From positions 1 to 37,380 of the forward strand of contig QEUQ01000020.1 of NCBI GenBank assembly GCA_003577105.1: a DNA stretch of 37,380 bases, read 5' to 3'. This document shows positions 22,785 to 31,063 of this stretch, one piece after another. Made by a program: the position numbers and the translations under genes. The stretch comes from Acidobacteriota bacterium (lineage in GTDB: Bacteria > Actinomycetota > Acidimicrobiia > ATN3). Position 1 is the stretch's first letter; each line of letters begins with the position of its first letter. The notes beneath the pieces were generated by a model. The model searched no databases and was not told the DNA's origin. It saw nothing but the letters and a program-made list of their open reading frames with translations.

Positions 22785-23650
22785 TCTGCGCTTCCGCACT
22801 CCGCGATCACGACGCTGCGATAGGCATCGTGAATGCGGGCGGCAATCGGCCCCGGGATTCCTGACCCGATAGGAAGGCCGTCAATTTCGACTAGCGGCAT
22901 GAGTTCTCTTGTCGAGGATGTGAGAAACGCCTCCTCCGCCTGGGCCAGGTCAATCGGTGAAACTGCGGTCTCGCGCACCTTCAGCCCTTCACTAGGTGCC
23001 ACTTCGAGTACAACTTCTCTTGTGATTCCGGGCAGGCAACCGGATTCGAGGTCCGGGGTGAGCAGCTCGCCGTAGCGGTAGAGGAAGACGTTTGAAGCGG
23101 TCCCTTCACACAGATCCCCGAGGTGATTAAGGAAGATGCCTTCATCCGCACCGGCCTCTGCCGCTATACGCCGCCCGGCGAGGTTTTCTCCGTAGCTGAT
23201 TGACTTGATTCCTACGAGTGGCGCGGACGCGAACTTCCGAATCGGCAAAATGACCCCGCGCATCCCGTGGCGATAGATGCGATCGCTTGGAATCTCTATG
23301 GGGTGAGCGAGGATCACCACGGTGGGCTCAACGTCAGGGGGCGCGATGATCCCGGGCCCCCCCGGGCCCGATGTGACCGTCATCCGCACACGAGCCCTCA
23401 GGAGCTTGTTGGCTTCTAGCAGCTCGCTGGTTGCAGTGCGGAGTTGAGTGGCCGAGGGAAGCCGAAGCCCCAGAGCCTCCGCGCCGCGCTGAAGTCTACG
23501 CAGGTGACGGCCGATTCCGAAGACCTGTCCGTTGTACGCGCGCATCGTCTCGAAGAGACCTTCGCCGAGAAGCAATCCGCGGTCAAGGACGCTGACCTTG
23601 GCGGTCTTTTCGGATACGAGTTTTCCGTTGAGGTAGCAGAAGCGAGGCAT
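22781..23650 (-). CDS. Class IV (fold type IV) PLP aminotransferase or lyase
   Basis: The 289-residue protein has SVLDRGLLLGEGLFETMRAYNG near the N-terminus, the PLP Lys149 in VGIKSISYGEN, and GDLCEGTASNVFLYR (Glu182 and Thr/Ser for phosphate binding), followed by LTPDLESGCLPGITREVVLE. These define the branched-chain aminotransferase, D-amino-acid transaminase and aminodeoxychorismate lyase group. The length and the LFETMR pattern fit either a D-amino-acid/BCAT-like enzyme or PabC, and no folate or branched-chain gene is adjacent to decide. It is convergent with birA on a shared CTAG. Confidence 0.85.
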   Translation of the reverse strand: MPRFCYLNGKLVSEKTAKVSVLDRGLLLGEGLFETMRAYNGQVFGIGRHLRRLQRGAEALGLRLPSATQLRTATSELLEANKLLRARVRMTVTSGPGGPGIIAPPDVEPTVVILAHPIEIPSDRIYRHGMRGVILPIRKFASAPLVGIKSISYGENLAGRRIAAEAGADEGIFLNHLGDLCEGTASNVFLYRYGELLTPDLESGCLPGITREVVLEVAPSEGLKVRETAVSPIDLAQAEEAFLTSSTRELMPLVEIDGLPIGSGIPGPIAARIHDAYRSVVIAECGSAD

Positions 23651-23682
23651 GACCGCTACAGGCTATAGCCGTCGCGTGCCGG

Positions 23683-26600
23683 CTACGGTGGCGGCTGGTA
23701 GCCGACGACGTCGTGGCCGCCCGTTACAAATGCTCCAAGTCCAGGATTGGCCGCGAAGTACATTGGCCTCTCGACGATCACCTTTGCCCCAGATGCGACC
23801 CAGACCTTGACCGATACCTCGCGATTTGATCCCACAACGTCATTGACCCGAACAGTCCGCCGAGAGGCGGCAGGGACGACAATCGATTTGTTCATGCCGC
23901 CTCCGCCGTTGAAGACGTAGTCGAAATTGACTGTCGCCGACTCCGTCAGGCTCGGGTTCTGGATTGTCAGGTACTCGACGAAACCACTCCCCGTGTAGCC
24001 CTCGGCGAAGTAGAAAGCGGAATTGGGGGTTGCGGCACCTACGACGTCGTGGCCGCCGTCGGTGTGCGCACCAAGTGCGGGATTCGCTGAGAAGTACATT
24101 GGCCTCTCGACCACGACCGGCGGCTTAGACGGCCAGACTTCCATCTTTACCGAGACTTCCTTGTCTGAGCCGACTTCATTGTTGACTCGTATCGTCCGGC
24201 GGGTGTTGGCCCCTACCGAGTAGGTGCGGATCATCGGCGCCTCACCACCGTTGAAGACATAAGTTGCAGTGATGTCAGTTGGTGTTGGGTTCGGGTTCTG
24301 AATCGTCAGGTATTCGACGAATCCAGGACCGGTGTACCCCTCGGCGAAATACCAGGTTGAAGCTGGAGCAGGGGCTCCGGCATGGACATGCCCGCCACTG
24401 GCAAAGGCTCCGAGTCCGGGGTCGGCGCCGAAATAGACCGCACGCTCGGCGGCCACCGGTGGGCCCGAGATCACTGAGAGACTCACAGACACTTCACGAC
24501 CCGGTGCGCCGATTTCGGAGCCCACATTGAGAGTCGATCGTCGGTAGGGCTGGATCACATAGTCCTTCTCGATCTTGGGGCCCGAGTTGAAGACATAAGA
24601 GGCCCTGACCGTTGAATCCCCTTCCCCAGAGGGGTTCAAGACGGTCAGGTACTCGACGAAGCCGGAGGCGGTGTAGCCCTCTGCGAAGTACCAGTTGCCA
24701 AGCGGCTTGGGGATAGCAATCGCGGCGTGACCACCGTCAATAGACCCTGCACCCGGGTTGCCACTGAAATACATGGGTCGCTCGACCATGACCCCAGGCC
24801 CTGATCGAGTTGAGATTCGGGCACCTACGGACTTGCCGGCGCCCACATCCCCGTTGACGTTTACGGTCTTACGCTCATTGGGATTGAGCGTGTAGTTCTT
24901 TTCGACTGGCGCCCCGCTGTCAAACATGTAGGTGACGGTAACCGTCGAGGGGCTCCCACTAGCATTGCCGAGGGTGAAGTAGTCGATTGATCCGAATCCT
25001 CCCGAGCCCGTGTAGCCCTCCGCGAGATACATCGAATACGACGGGCCAGAGTGGACTGCCGGAGTCCCGCTGCCGGTCGTGCCGGCGGAGTATTCGGGGT
25101 AGGCATTGTGCGCGAAGACCGCGTAGGAGTTCTGACTTCCGTTGGTCAGGCCTATGTCGGTATAGGTGGTCCCGGGTCCGTCATAGATCGCTACGCCATC
25201 TGATGGATTGGCGGGCGGGACCGCGCCCGCCTTGCGCAATATCCGCACCCCGCTGAAGTTGTTCCCCGACGGGTTGTCCCAGAAGAGGTTTACCTGCTGG
25301 TCCTCCGCTCGAATCACCAAGTTGGACGGCGGGGCCGGTGGGGGAAAGGGGGTGGCAGATGTGCAGGCAATTTTCGAGAAGTTCCCGCTGCCGTCGTGGG
25401 CATAAGCACCGAAGTACTGCGTGGTTCCGTTGGCAAGTCCGGCGACGGCAAAGGTGTTGGACATTGAGTCTTGGACGACTGTGCCATCGTTTTCGTTTGC
25501 GGGGCAGCTCCCCGTCTTCCTAAGGAGCTTGATTCCAGTCACGGATGGATTAGCAGGGTTCGTCCACCCGCCGCGCACCTTGGTGTCTCCGGCAATCGCG
25601 TACATGTTGGTCACCGGCGGGACAGACGAAAGTCCGGGCGAATCGAAGTCGTTGGACTGGCGAAGCTCATCTCGCTTGAAGAATGGCCAAGGCGCGGCCG
25701 TGCTGGGGTTTGGCATGGTCAGCAGCCAGACCTGGCCTTTGCCAGGGTTGTCGTGTGTCCCGCCAGCCGCAAAGATGTCGATCTTTCCGTCGCCCGTCAT
25801 GTCTCCGACTGCGACGGCATTTCGGAATTGTCGGCCCGCGTTGCACTGCAGCGGCTGTTGACCTGTACACCCTGTATAGAACTCAGCCGCGTAGTTGCCG
25901 GCGTAGTCCATGGCGTGAATCCGCCAGTCGCCGCCCCCCTGAATCGCTTCGGGACGTCCGTCATTGTTGACGTCTGCCATAACCGGCGAGGTCATAAATG
26001 AACGGTCCTGGTACTCACCTACACGAGCCCAAATTGGCGGCCCGCCGTTGGCGCTGTAAAGGAACATCGCGCCGCAATTCCAGCGCCCTCCCATGCACGA
26101 GTAGTTGTTGCTGATGGCGACTTCTTTGACCCCGTCGGCATTCATGTCGGCAATCGCCGGTGAAACCCACGACTTGGCCTCGCTGCCGGTGTGCGAGACC
26201 GGCCATCCAGCCAGATATGCCATTGCTTGCCCGGGCCACCAGAGATCGATTGCATAGACGCGTGCGGAGCGGCCGACAACGTTGCCGTTCTCGAAATAGT
26301 TGTTGGTGGCGAAGACCGCATCGAGTCGCCCGTCGTTGTTGAGATCCGTCAGCGCTGGGGTCGACCAGATCGGGGTGTCGAGACACTTCGGGAAGCCGGT
26401 GATCACACCGCCGGTTTCATTGAGTGCGAGCATGAATCCTCTGACGAGATAGGTCCCATCACCGGGCTGACTGAAGTACTGCGGGCAGCCTAGATGACCT
26501 CCTGGATTGCCGCCGCCTAGGTCAGTGCCGATCACGGTTGCTAGCTTGTTGGTGCCCGGCAAGGTGGTGAGCGCGGGGGACGACCACACAGTGTCGGCGA

Positions 26601-27306
26601 TGTATACGGACCACTTGTTGGACCCGTCACGGTTGATTGCGCGTACGTTCATTGCGAAGTCTCCCCACACAATGTCGGCGGCGCCGTCCGCGTCGATGTC
26701 GCCGATGGCAGGCGTGGCAAAGACCCCTTCAACTACCTGGACATGCCCACCCCAGTAGTTCGAGCCGTTCGATCGCAGAGCCCAGATCCCTCCGTTCCAC
26801 TTCTGGCTTTCCCCGTATTCGCCGGGCTGATAGAGCTTGCCGGCACCAAAGATGATCTCCTTGTTTCCATCGCCGTCGAGATCTGCAATTGCGGGTGAAG
26901 AGTTGATCTCAGCACCGATGCAGACGGGTGAGCCTCCGTTGAAAGTCGCGAGGTATGACAGACGTGAGTAGACGTCCGCGCCGGCAGCGTTGTACTGATA
27001 CACATAGATACATCCGTCGCGTGCACCGACAACCGCAACTGTTGGGCCACCAGGGGTTAGCTTCGTGATGACTGGCGATGAGTGGTCGAAGTTCCCCCCT
27101 AGATCGGTGCCCGGAGTGTGTGACCACCATGGTCCGTTTGAGGGCTGCTGATGTGTAGCAATCAGGGGAAAGACCGGAGCTGACGGGATCGTGTTGGCTT
27201 GAGCCTCGGGTAGCTTGACGCTTACGGCTATGGCTATACCCAGCATCAATGCCATGAGGGCAGCGGCGCCCCTCAACCTGCTCAACTTGATCTCCCCGGA
27301 ATTCAT
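23683..27306 (-). CDS. Large secreted protein: FG-GAP repeats, Fn3-like pair, four YFAEGYT-type repeats
   Basis: The 1207-residue protein starts with a signal peptide (about 1-38, cleavage near AQA). The N-terminal half is an FG-GAP/VCBS-type beta-propeller with at least six Ca-binding turns: DLDGDGNKE (~140), DIDADGAAD (~203), DLNNDGRLD (~323), DMNADGVKE (~387), DVNNDGRPE (~443) and DMTGDGKID (~500). Two fibronectin-like modules with the same LLRKTG/ILRKAG strand follow (about 560-735). The C-terminal 450 residues are four copies, each about 110 residues, beginning YLAEGYT, YFAEGYT, YFAEGYT, YFAEGYT and each containing a VERPMYF-like line. No LPXTG, sorting signal or C-terminal membrane helix is visible, so it is probably released or held non-covalently. 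Adhesion or surface-layer function is inferred. Confidence 0.85.
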   Translation of the reverse strand: MNSGEIKLSRLRGAAALMALMLGIAIAVSVKLPEAQANTIPSAPVFPLIATHQQPSNGPWWSHTPGTDLGGNFDHSSPVITKLTPGGPTVAVVGARDGCIYVYQYNAAGADVYSRLSYLATFNGGSPVCIGAEINSSPAIADLDGDGNKEIIFGAGKLYQPGEYGESQKWNGGIWALRSNGSNYWGGHVQVVEGVFATPAIGDIDADGAADIVWGDFAMNVRAINRDGSNKWSVYIADTVWSSPALTTLPGTNKLATVIGTDLGGGNPGGHLGCPQYFSQPGDGTYLVRGFMLALNETGGVITGFPKCLDTPIWSTPALTDLNNDGRLDAVFATNNYFENGNVVGRSARVYAIDLWWPGQAMAYLAGWPVSHTGSEAKSWVSPAIADMNADGVKEVAISNNYSCMGGRWNCGAMFLYSANGGPPIWARVGEYQDRSFMTSPVMADVNNDGRPEAIQGGGDWRIHAMDYAGNYAAEFYTGCTGQQPLQCNAGRQFRNAVAVGDMTGDGKIDIFAAGGTHDNPGKGQVWLLTMPNPSTAAPWPFFKRDELRQSNDFDSPGLSSVPPVTNMYAIAGDTKVRGGWTNPANPSVTGIKLLRKTGSCPANENDGTVVQDSMSNTFAVAGLANGTTQYFGAYAHDGSGNFSKIACTSATPFPPPAPPSNLVIRAEDQQVNLFWDNPSGNNFSGVRILRKAGAVPPANPSDGVAIYDGPGTTYTDIGLTNGSQNSYAVFAHNAYPEYSAGTTGSGTPAVHSGPSYSMYLAEGYTGSGGFGSIDYFTLGNASGSPSTVTVTYMFDSGAPVEKNYTLNPNERKTVNVNGDVGAGKSVGARISTRSGPGVMVERPMYFSGNPGAGSIDGGHAAIAIPKPLGNWYFAEGYTASGFVEYLTVLNPSGEGDSTVRASYVFNSGPKIEKDYVIQPYRRSTLNVGSEIGAPGREVSVSLSVISGPPVAAERAVYFGADPGLGAFASGGHVHAGAPAPASTWYFAEGYTGPGFVEYLTIQNPNPTPTDITATYVFNGGEAPMIRTYSVGANTRRTIRVNNEVGSDKEVSVKMEVWPSKPPVVVERPMYFSANPALGAHTDGGHDVVGAATPNSAFYFAEGYTGSGFVEYLTIQNPSLTESATVNFDYVFNGGGGMNKSIVVPAASRRTVRVNDVVGSNREVSVKVWVASGAKVIVERPMYFAANPGLGAFVTGGHDVVGYQPPP
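23690..25045 (-). repeat. Four tandem YFAEGYT protein repeats (coding)
   Basis: Copies begin near 25040, 24700, 24355 and 24025 (reading down the minus strand), a period of about 330-345 bp. Each has a start of the form WYFAEGYTGSGFVEYLTIQNP, a middle with YVFNGG and RRTVRVN, and an end with VERPMYFxANPGLGA. The first copy is the most divergent. They may match the Pfam family DUF5719, which I could not check. Confidence 0.8.
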
Positions 27307-27362
27307 GCGCTTGGGCTCACTCCCCAGCAGCTCGCAATCTCAAACTTAGGTATCGGAAATTT

Positions 27363-28106
27363 TCAGTTCGCGGTTGACTCCCGCTCTCGTGATCTGAGTC
27401 CCGAGGCGAGATCGCGCAAACCCTGACGGGTGCACCACAGCAGCCCCTCGGCCACGATCTTGCGCGACATCTTTGACTGGCCGACGCGCCGGTCTTCGAA
27501 GCTGATTGGCACCTCGACTACCGGAAAGCCCAGTTTCCACACGGTGTAGGCCATCTCGATCTGAAACGCGTACCCGTTGGATGTGATTGCGTCAAGATCC
27601 AGAGCCTCTAGAACTTTTCGCGAGTATGCCCTGTAGCCCGCAGTCGCGTCCGCGACGGGCAGGCCCAGACAGAAGGCCGCGTAGCGGTTGCCGTAGCGGC
27701 TCAGCATGCGTCGCCCCCACGCCCAGTTGACGACCTTGCCACCCGGCACATAGCGCGAGCCGATGACCAGATTCGAGCCGTCGCTGCGCTCGAGCAGACG
27801 GTCGATGTCAGAAGGGTTGTGCGAGAAGTCAGCGTCCATTTCTACGGCTACGTCGTAGTCGTTTCCCAATGCCCACTTGAAAGCTGCCTTGTACGCGGTT
27901 CCCAGGCCGGCCTTTGACGGGCGATGAATGACATGGACTCTGCTGTCAGCTTCGGCGAGTTGGTCGGCGATGTCGCCGGTGCCGTCTGGCGAACCGTCAT
28001 CGACGATGATCACATCTGGTTCGGATTCTGTGTCAAGGACTGCGGGCACGATCCGAGGAAGGTTCTCAGCCTCGTTGTATGTGGGAATTGCTATCAGCGG
28101 TCGCAT
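27363..28106 (-). CDS. Polyprenyl-phosphate mannose synthase, GT2 (DPM1-like)
   Basis: ATG 28106 gives MRPLIAIPTYNEAENLPRIV, the standard start; the nine upstream in-frame codons are not conserved. The 247-residue GT-A enzyme has DDGSPDGTGD (36-45), the metal-binding DAD (91-93) in EMDADFSHNP, and YRAYSRKVLEALDLDAITSNGYAFQIEM. There is no C-terminal membrane domain, as in human DPM1 and the catalytic domain of mycobacterial Ppm1. It transfers mannose from GDP-mannose to polyprenyl phosphate on the cytosolic face, feeding GT-C mannosyltransferases such as the one at 18366. It lies 56 bp downstream of nothing on its own strand and just after the secreted repeat protein start. Confidence 0.88.
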   Translation of the reverse strand: MRPLIAIPTYNEAENLPRIVPAVLDTESEPDVIIVDDGSPDGTGDIADQLAEADSRVHVIHRPSKAGLGTAYKAAFKWALGNDYDVAVEMDADFSHNPSDIDRLLERSDGSNLVIGSRYVPGGKVVNWAWGRRMLSRYGNRYAAFCLGLPVADATAGYRAYSRKVLEALDLDAITSNGYAFQIEMAYTVWKLGFPVVEVPISFEDRRVGQSKMSRKIVAEGLLWCTRQGLRDLASGLRSRERESTAN

Positions 28107-28169
28107 TGGGCACCTGAGCCTAGTCGATCTCACTCACTACGCCGAGATGGGCTCGAAATGTTCCTGCGC

Positions 28170-28175
28170 TAGAAT
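28170..28175 (+). promoter_or_regulatory. Possible -10 box TAGAAT
   Basis: A five-of-six match to the -10 consensus 54 bp upstream of the GTG at 28229, identical to the -10 box proposed for the mutase gene. No convincing -35 box is seen at the right spacing. Confidence 0.22.
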
Positions 28176-28228
28176 TGAGCATTCCCCCCCGTCGAACTTC
28201 CCATCGAGGATGAGCACTGCCGGCAACC

Positions 28229-30106
28229 GTGGAGTCCACAGACGAAGCGCGCGATGCATCGGCCGGTCAAAGGCCACGATCACGCCGGCCGTGGCGCGCA
28301 CTTGCCATCTCGGCGGGTGTTTTCCTCTTCTATGCGGTTGTTGCGCTCGCGGTTGCAACACCGCACAGAGCGCACCTGGCCGACACAATCGTTGGGGACA
28401 CCGGCGACCCCTCGCTCTTCATGTGGTCATGGCGCTGGGAATCCCACATTCTCGCGACTGGTGACTTCGGGCAGTTCTGGAGAGGTAACTACTTCTACCC
28501 GTATCGATATCCCGTTGCGTACACCGAACATGTTGTTGCCCTGATGCCGCTCTACGCGTTCTTCGAGTGGGCCACCGGGAACTCGATCGCAGCGTTGAAT
28601 CTGGTCTATGTCTCGCTCTTTGCGCTGGCGGGTTCATTTGGATGCCTCCTCGGCCGCGCGGTGACGAAATCGTGGCCTGGAGGGCTTTTCGCGGGGCTGG
28701 CCTTTGGGTTCTCGCCCTTCCGTTTCGGCCAGATCACCCACTATCACATCGCCGCAATATTTGCGACCGCGGCCGCCTTCGTTCTGCTGAAGCGTCTTGT
28801 TGATCGTCCGCGTCCGACGACTGCAGGAGGCCTGGGACTGCTTTGGGCGCTCCAAATGCTTATGAGTTTCTATTTAGGTGCCATCTGTTTGGTAGGCATG
28901 GGCGCCTACTTGGTGGTTGCGTTGTTTCAGGCTCGCGGTAGGCGAGCGGTTAGGACCGTTGCGTTAGCCGGGGCCGGCATCGGCCTTGGGATTCTGCTTG
29001 TTCTCCCCTTGACGCTTCCATATCTCACGGTAGTCCGCACCGAGATCAAGCAGGAGCGTTCAATCACCGAGATCGGGCACTACTCGACCAACCCGAGATT
29101 GCTTGTGAGGCCACATGGAAGCTCGATCCTTTACGGGCGGATCCTTGGTCTGTCGGAACGGGAGAGTAATTGGGAGCTGCAGCTCTTTGTTGGACTGGCG
29201 CTCGGATTGATGTCAGCTGTCGGATTCGCAACTTGGCGCGATCCGGTTGGGGCTGACGCCGGGGACGAGCCCGGCGATCAAGATACGGAGCTCGGCGATC
29301 AAGATACGGAGCTCGGCGGCGCGAGCCCTCACCGAAGCAGAATCAAGGCACTCCTTGCCGGTGAGCAGACCCGCTGGGCAGCCGTTGGCGCTACAGGCTT
29401 GATCTTTTCTTTTGGCCCCTATGTCGCGGTGCCCGGTATTGGCAGGCCGATTCCGTTGCCATACCGGTTCCTCATGTTCGTTCCGGGATTCAAGGGATTG
29501 CGCGTGCCCAGCCGCTTTGCGGTCCTGTTCTACCTGGGATTGGCGGTTCTCGGGGCGATGGGAGTCGCCTGGCTTTGGAGGCGTGGCCGAGCAGGCAAGG
29601 CCGGCGTGGTAGCGCTCTCACTTCTTCTGCTCGCCGAGTTCGGGGTCTCGCTTCCGGTTACAACAGGGCTGGTCGGTACCGCCGAGCAGATGCCGTCCTA
29701 CGTCGCCTGGCTTAGGGAGGCGCCACCAGGTCCAGTGATCGAGATGCCGATATATCGCGAGGGAGTGACGGGCGCGGTTAGACAAGGCTATCGGCAGTAT
29801 GTGTCCACATTTGACTGGAAGCCTCGCGTAAACGGGTATTCGGGATACTTCCCGGTGGGCTATAAGGAATTCGTCGAAGTTATGCGCGGCTTCCCTGATG
29901 AAGCCTCTATCAGTGCACTCGAGGAGCGGGAAGTGAGATATGTGTTAGTCCACTTCAACGAGTACGACGCTCCCGGTGAAGGTGGCCAGGGTTTGCCCAC
30001 CGCCGCCCAGCTCCAATCTGAAATCTCCACTCGCCCCGAGCTCGTGCCTGTACATGATTCATATCCGGCCGTCGTCTACGAGCTCAGGAGTCCTGCTCCG
30101 AAATAG
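28229..30106 (+). CDS. Large polytopic membrane protein, probable GT-C-type glycosyltransferase
   Basis: The GTG at 28229 gives 625 residues. A basic cytoplasmic head (1-22) is followed by about eleven hydrophobic segments and a soluble C-terminal region of about 130 residues. The first outer loop has DTIVGDTGDPSLFMWSWRW (Asp57 and Asp60), a GT-C-like acidic motif, and an aromatic stretch FWRGNYFYPYRYP. The later FKGLRVPSRFAVLFYLG pattern is common in uncharacterised actinobacterial GT-C-type proteins. A cytoplasmic or outer loop around 345-370 contains the tandem heptapeptide GDQDTEL. It is divergent from the polyprenyl-phosphate mannose synthase, which suggests it uses a polyprenol-linked sugar. 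Its 3' end overlaps the opposite gene by 31 bp. Confidence 0.65.
   Translation: MESTDEARDASAGQRPRSRRPWRALAISAGVFLFYAVVALAVATPHRAHLADTIVGDTGDPSLFMWSWRWESHILATGDFGQFWRGNYFYPYRYPVAYTEHVVALMPLYAFFEWATGNSIAALNLVYVSLFALAGSFGCLLGRAVTKSWPGGLFAGLAFGFSPFRFGQITHYHIAAIFATAAAFVLLKRLVDRPRPTTAGGLGLLWALQMLMSFYLGAICLVGMGAYLVVALFQARGRRAVRTVALAGAGIGLGILLVLPLTLPYLTVVRTEIKQERSITEIGHYSTNPRLLVRPHGSSILYGRILGLSERESNWELQLFVGLALGLMSAVGFATWRDPVGADAGDEPGDQDTELGDQDTELGGASPHRSRIKALLAGEQTRWAAVGATGLIFSFGPYVAVPGIGRPIPLPYRFLMFVPGFKGLRVPSRFAVLFYLGLAVLGAMGVAWLWRRGRAGKAGVVALSLLLLAEFGVSLPVTTGLVGTAEQMPSYVAWLREAPPGPVIEMPIYREGVTGAVRQGYRQYVSTFDWKPRVNGYSGYFPVGYKEFVEVMRGFPDEASISALEEREVRYVLVHFNEYDAPGEGGQGLPTAAQLQSEISTRPELVPVHDSYPAVVYELRSPAPK
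29272..29313 (+). repeat. Perfect 21-bp in-frame tandem duplication
   Basis: Units 29272-29292 and 29293-29313 are identical and encode GDQDTEL twice in an acidic loop of the membrane protein. Being perfect, it looks recent and could vary between strains. Confidence 0.9.
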
Positions 30107-30951
30107 GCAAGTAACTCTTTGAGCTCACGAGCTTGAGTGTCAGGCTCGGCCCGACCTTGAAGCGAGCGCTCGATAGCCTCTCGCGTCTTGCTGGTGAGTT
30201 TGGCTCCTGTGGCGAGGCGCAGCGCGGCCGGCGCCCACAACAACGTGGCAGCCGCGCCGCGCTCATTGCGGGTAAGAGCCATCTCAGCTGAGGCAAGAGC
30301 GATCTCTCCAAAGTAGTGGGCCGCAGCGTGCTCCCCGGCCTGTGCAAGCTCGATGACTGCCTCCTCACGGAGCTTGCCGGCCCACTTGATACGTGCAAGC
30401 AGGGCCTTAGCGCTGACCCAGGTCGCAGCCGCAGTTCCCGAGAAGTCGCTGGAAAGGCGCCCCGCTTCAGATGCGGCTGCTCTCGCGTCGGGGAGTTTGC
30501 CCGCTAGATAGGCGAGAGTGGCGCCTCGTAGGAAGGCTGGCGCAGATTCGGCTGGTTCTGTTCGTTCTTGCGCAGCCACCGCATAGGCCCGCTCCGCCGT
30601 TGACTTTGACTCGGCCATTGAGCCCCTGATCCACGCAAGCTCGGAGCGAAGGACAAGCGATGGAACTGCAGTGGGGGAGAGGGGGCCGTTGGCAGCCTCT
30701 GCCATGTCGTATGCGCGCTGAGCGTGGAGCAGAGCGCTATCGAATTTCCTCCCGCCAAGGCTGCAGAGCGCAAGATGGCGGTACAGCTCCGCGAGCGTAA
30801 CTTTGGCTTTCGTTCCGATGCGTCCCTCGCCTTCGATCCTGACAATCGCGTCTTCAATCAGGCTTGCGGCGTTATCGAACTCGCAAGCGAGGGTCGCCAG
30901 CTCTGCGGCGCGGCCCTGTTGCGTATCACTCCAGCCGCGGGCGCGTCTCAT
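30076..30951 (-). CDS. All-helical TPR-like repeat protein
   Basis: The 291-residue protein is rich in Ala, Leu and Glu with repeated pairs of helices of TPR character: AELATLACEFDNAASLIEDA, LAELYRHLALCSLGGRKFDSA, RGATLAYLAGKLPDARAAA and ALLARIKWAGKLREEAVI. No signal peptide, enzyme motif or DNA-binding domain is visible. TPR-like proteins usually scaffold partners; none can be named. It may be the C-terminal relic of a larger transcriptional regulator with TPRs, but the start region looks normal. Its stop lies inside the last 31 bases of the membrane protein gene on the other strand; upstream, 112 bp separate it from the divergent acyl-CoA synthetase. Confidence 0.6.
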   Translation of the reverse strand: MRRARGWSDTQQGRAAELATLACEFDNAASLIEDAIVRIEGEGRIGTKAKVTLAELYRHLALCSLGGRKFDSALLHAQRAYDMAEAANGPLSPTAVPSLVLRSELAWIRGSMAESKSTAERAYAVAAQERTEPAESAPAFLRGATLAYLAGKLPDARAAASEAGRLSSDFSGTAAATWVSAKALLARIKWAGKLREEAVIELAQAGEHAAAHYFGEIALASAEMALTRNERGAAATLLWAPAALRLATGAKLTSKTREAIERSLQGRAEPDTQARELKELLAYFGAGLLSS

Positions 30952-31063
30952 CGGCCCACCTCACGAAGGCAAGGTTGGCTAGGCTTTGTCACCGCCAAGG
31001 CGACGCTGCGTCTAAGTGTCGCTCCTGGCAGCTGCTGTGCTATTTCGCTGGGAAGGGTGAGCA

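Noticed and set aside
23349-23371. GC-rich inverted GGGCCC runs as a terminator or structured RNA
   Set aside because: They fall inside the conserved coding region of the aminotransferase and encode a Gly/Pro turn (SGPGGPG).
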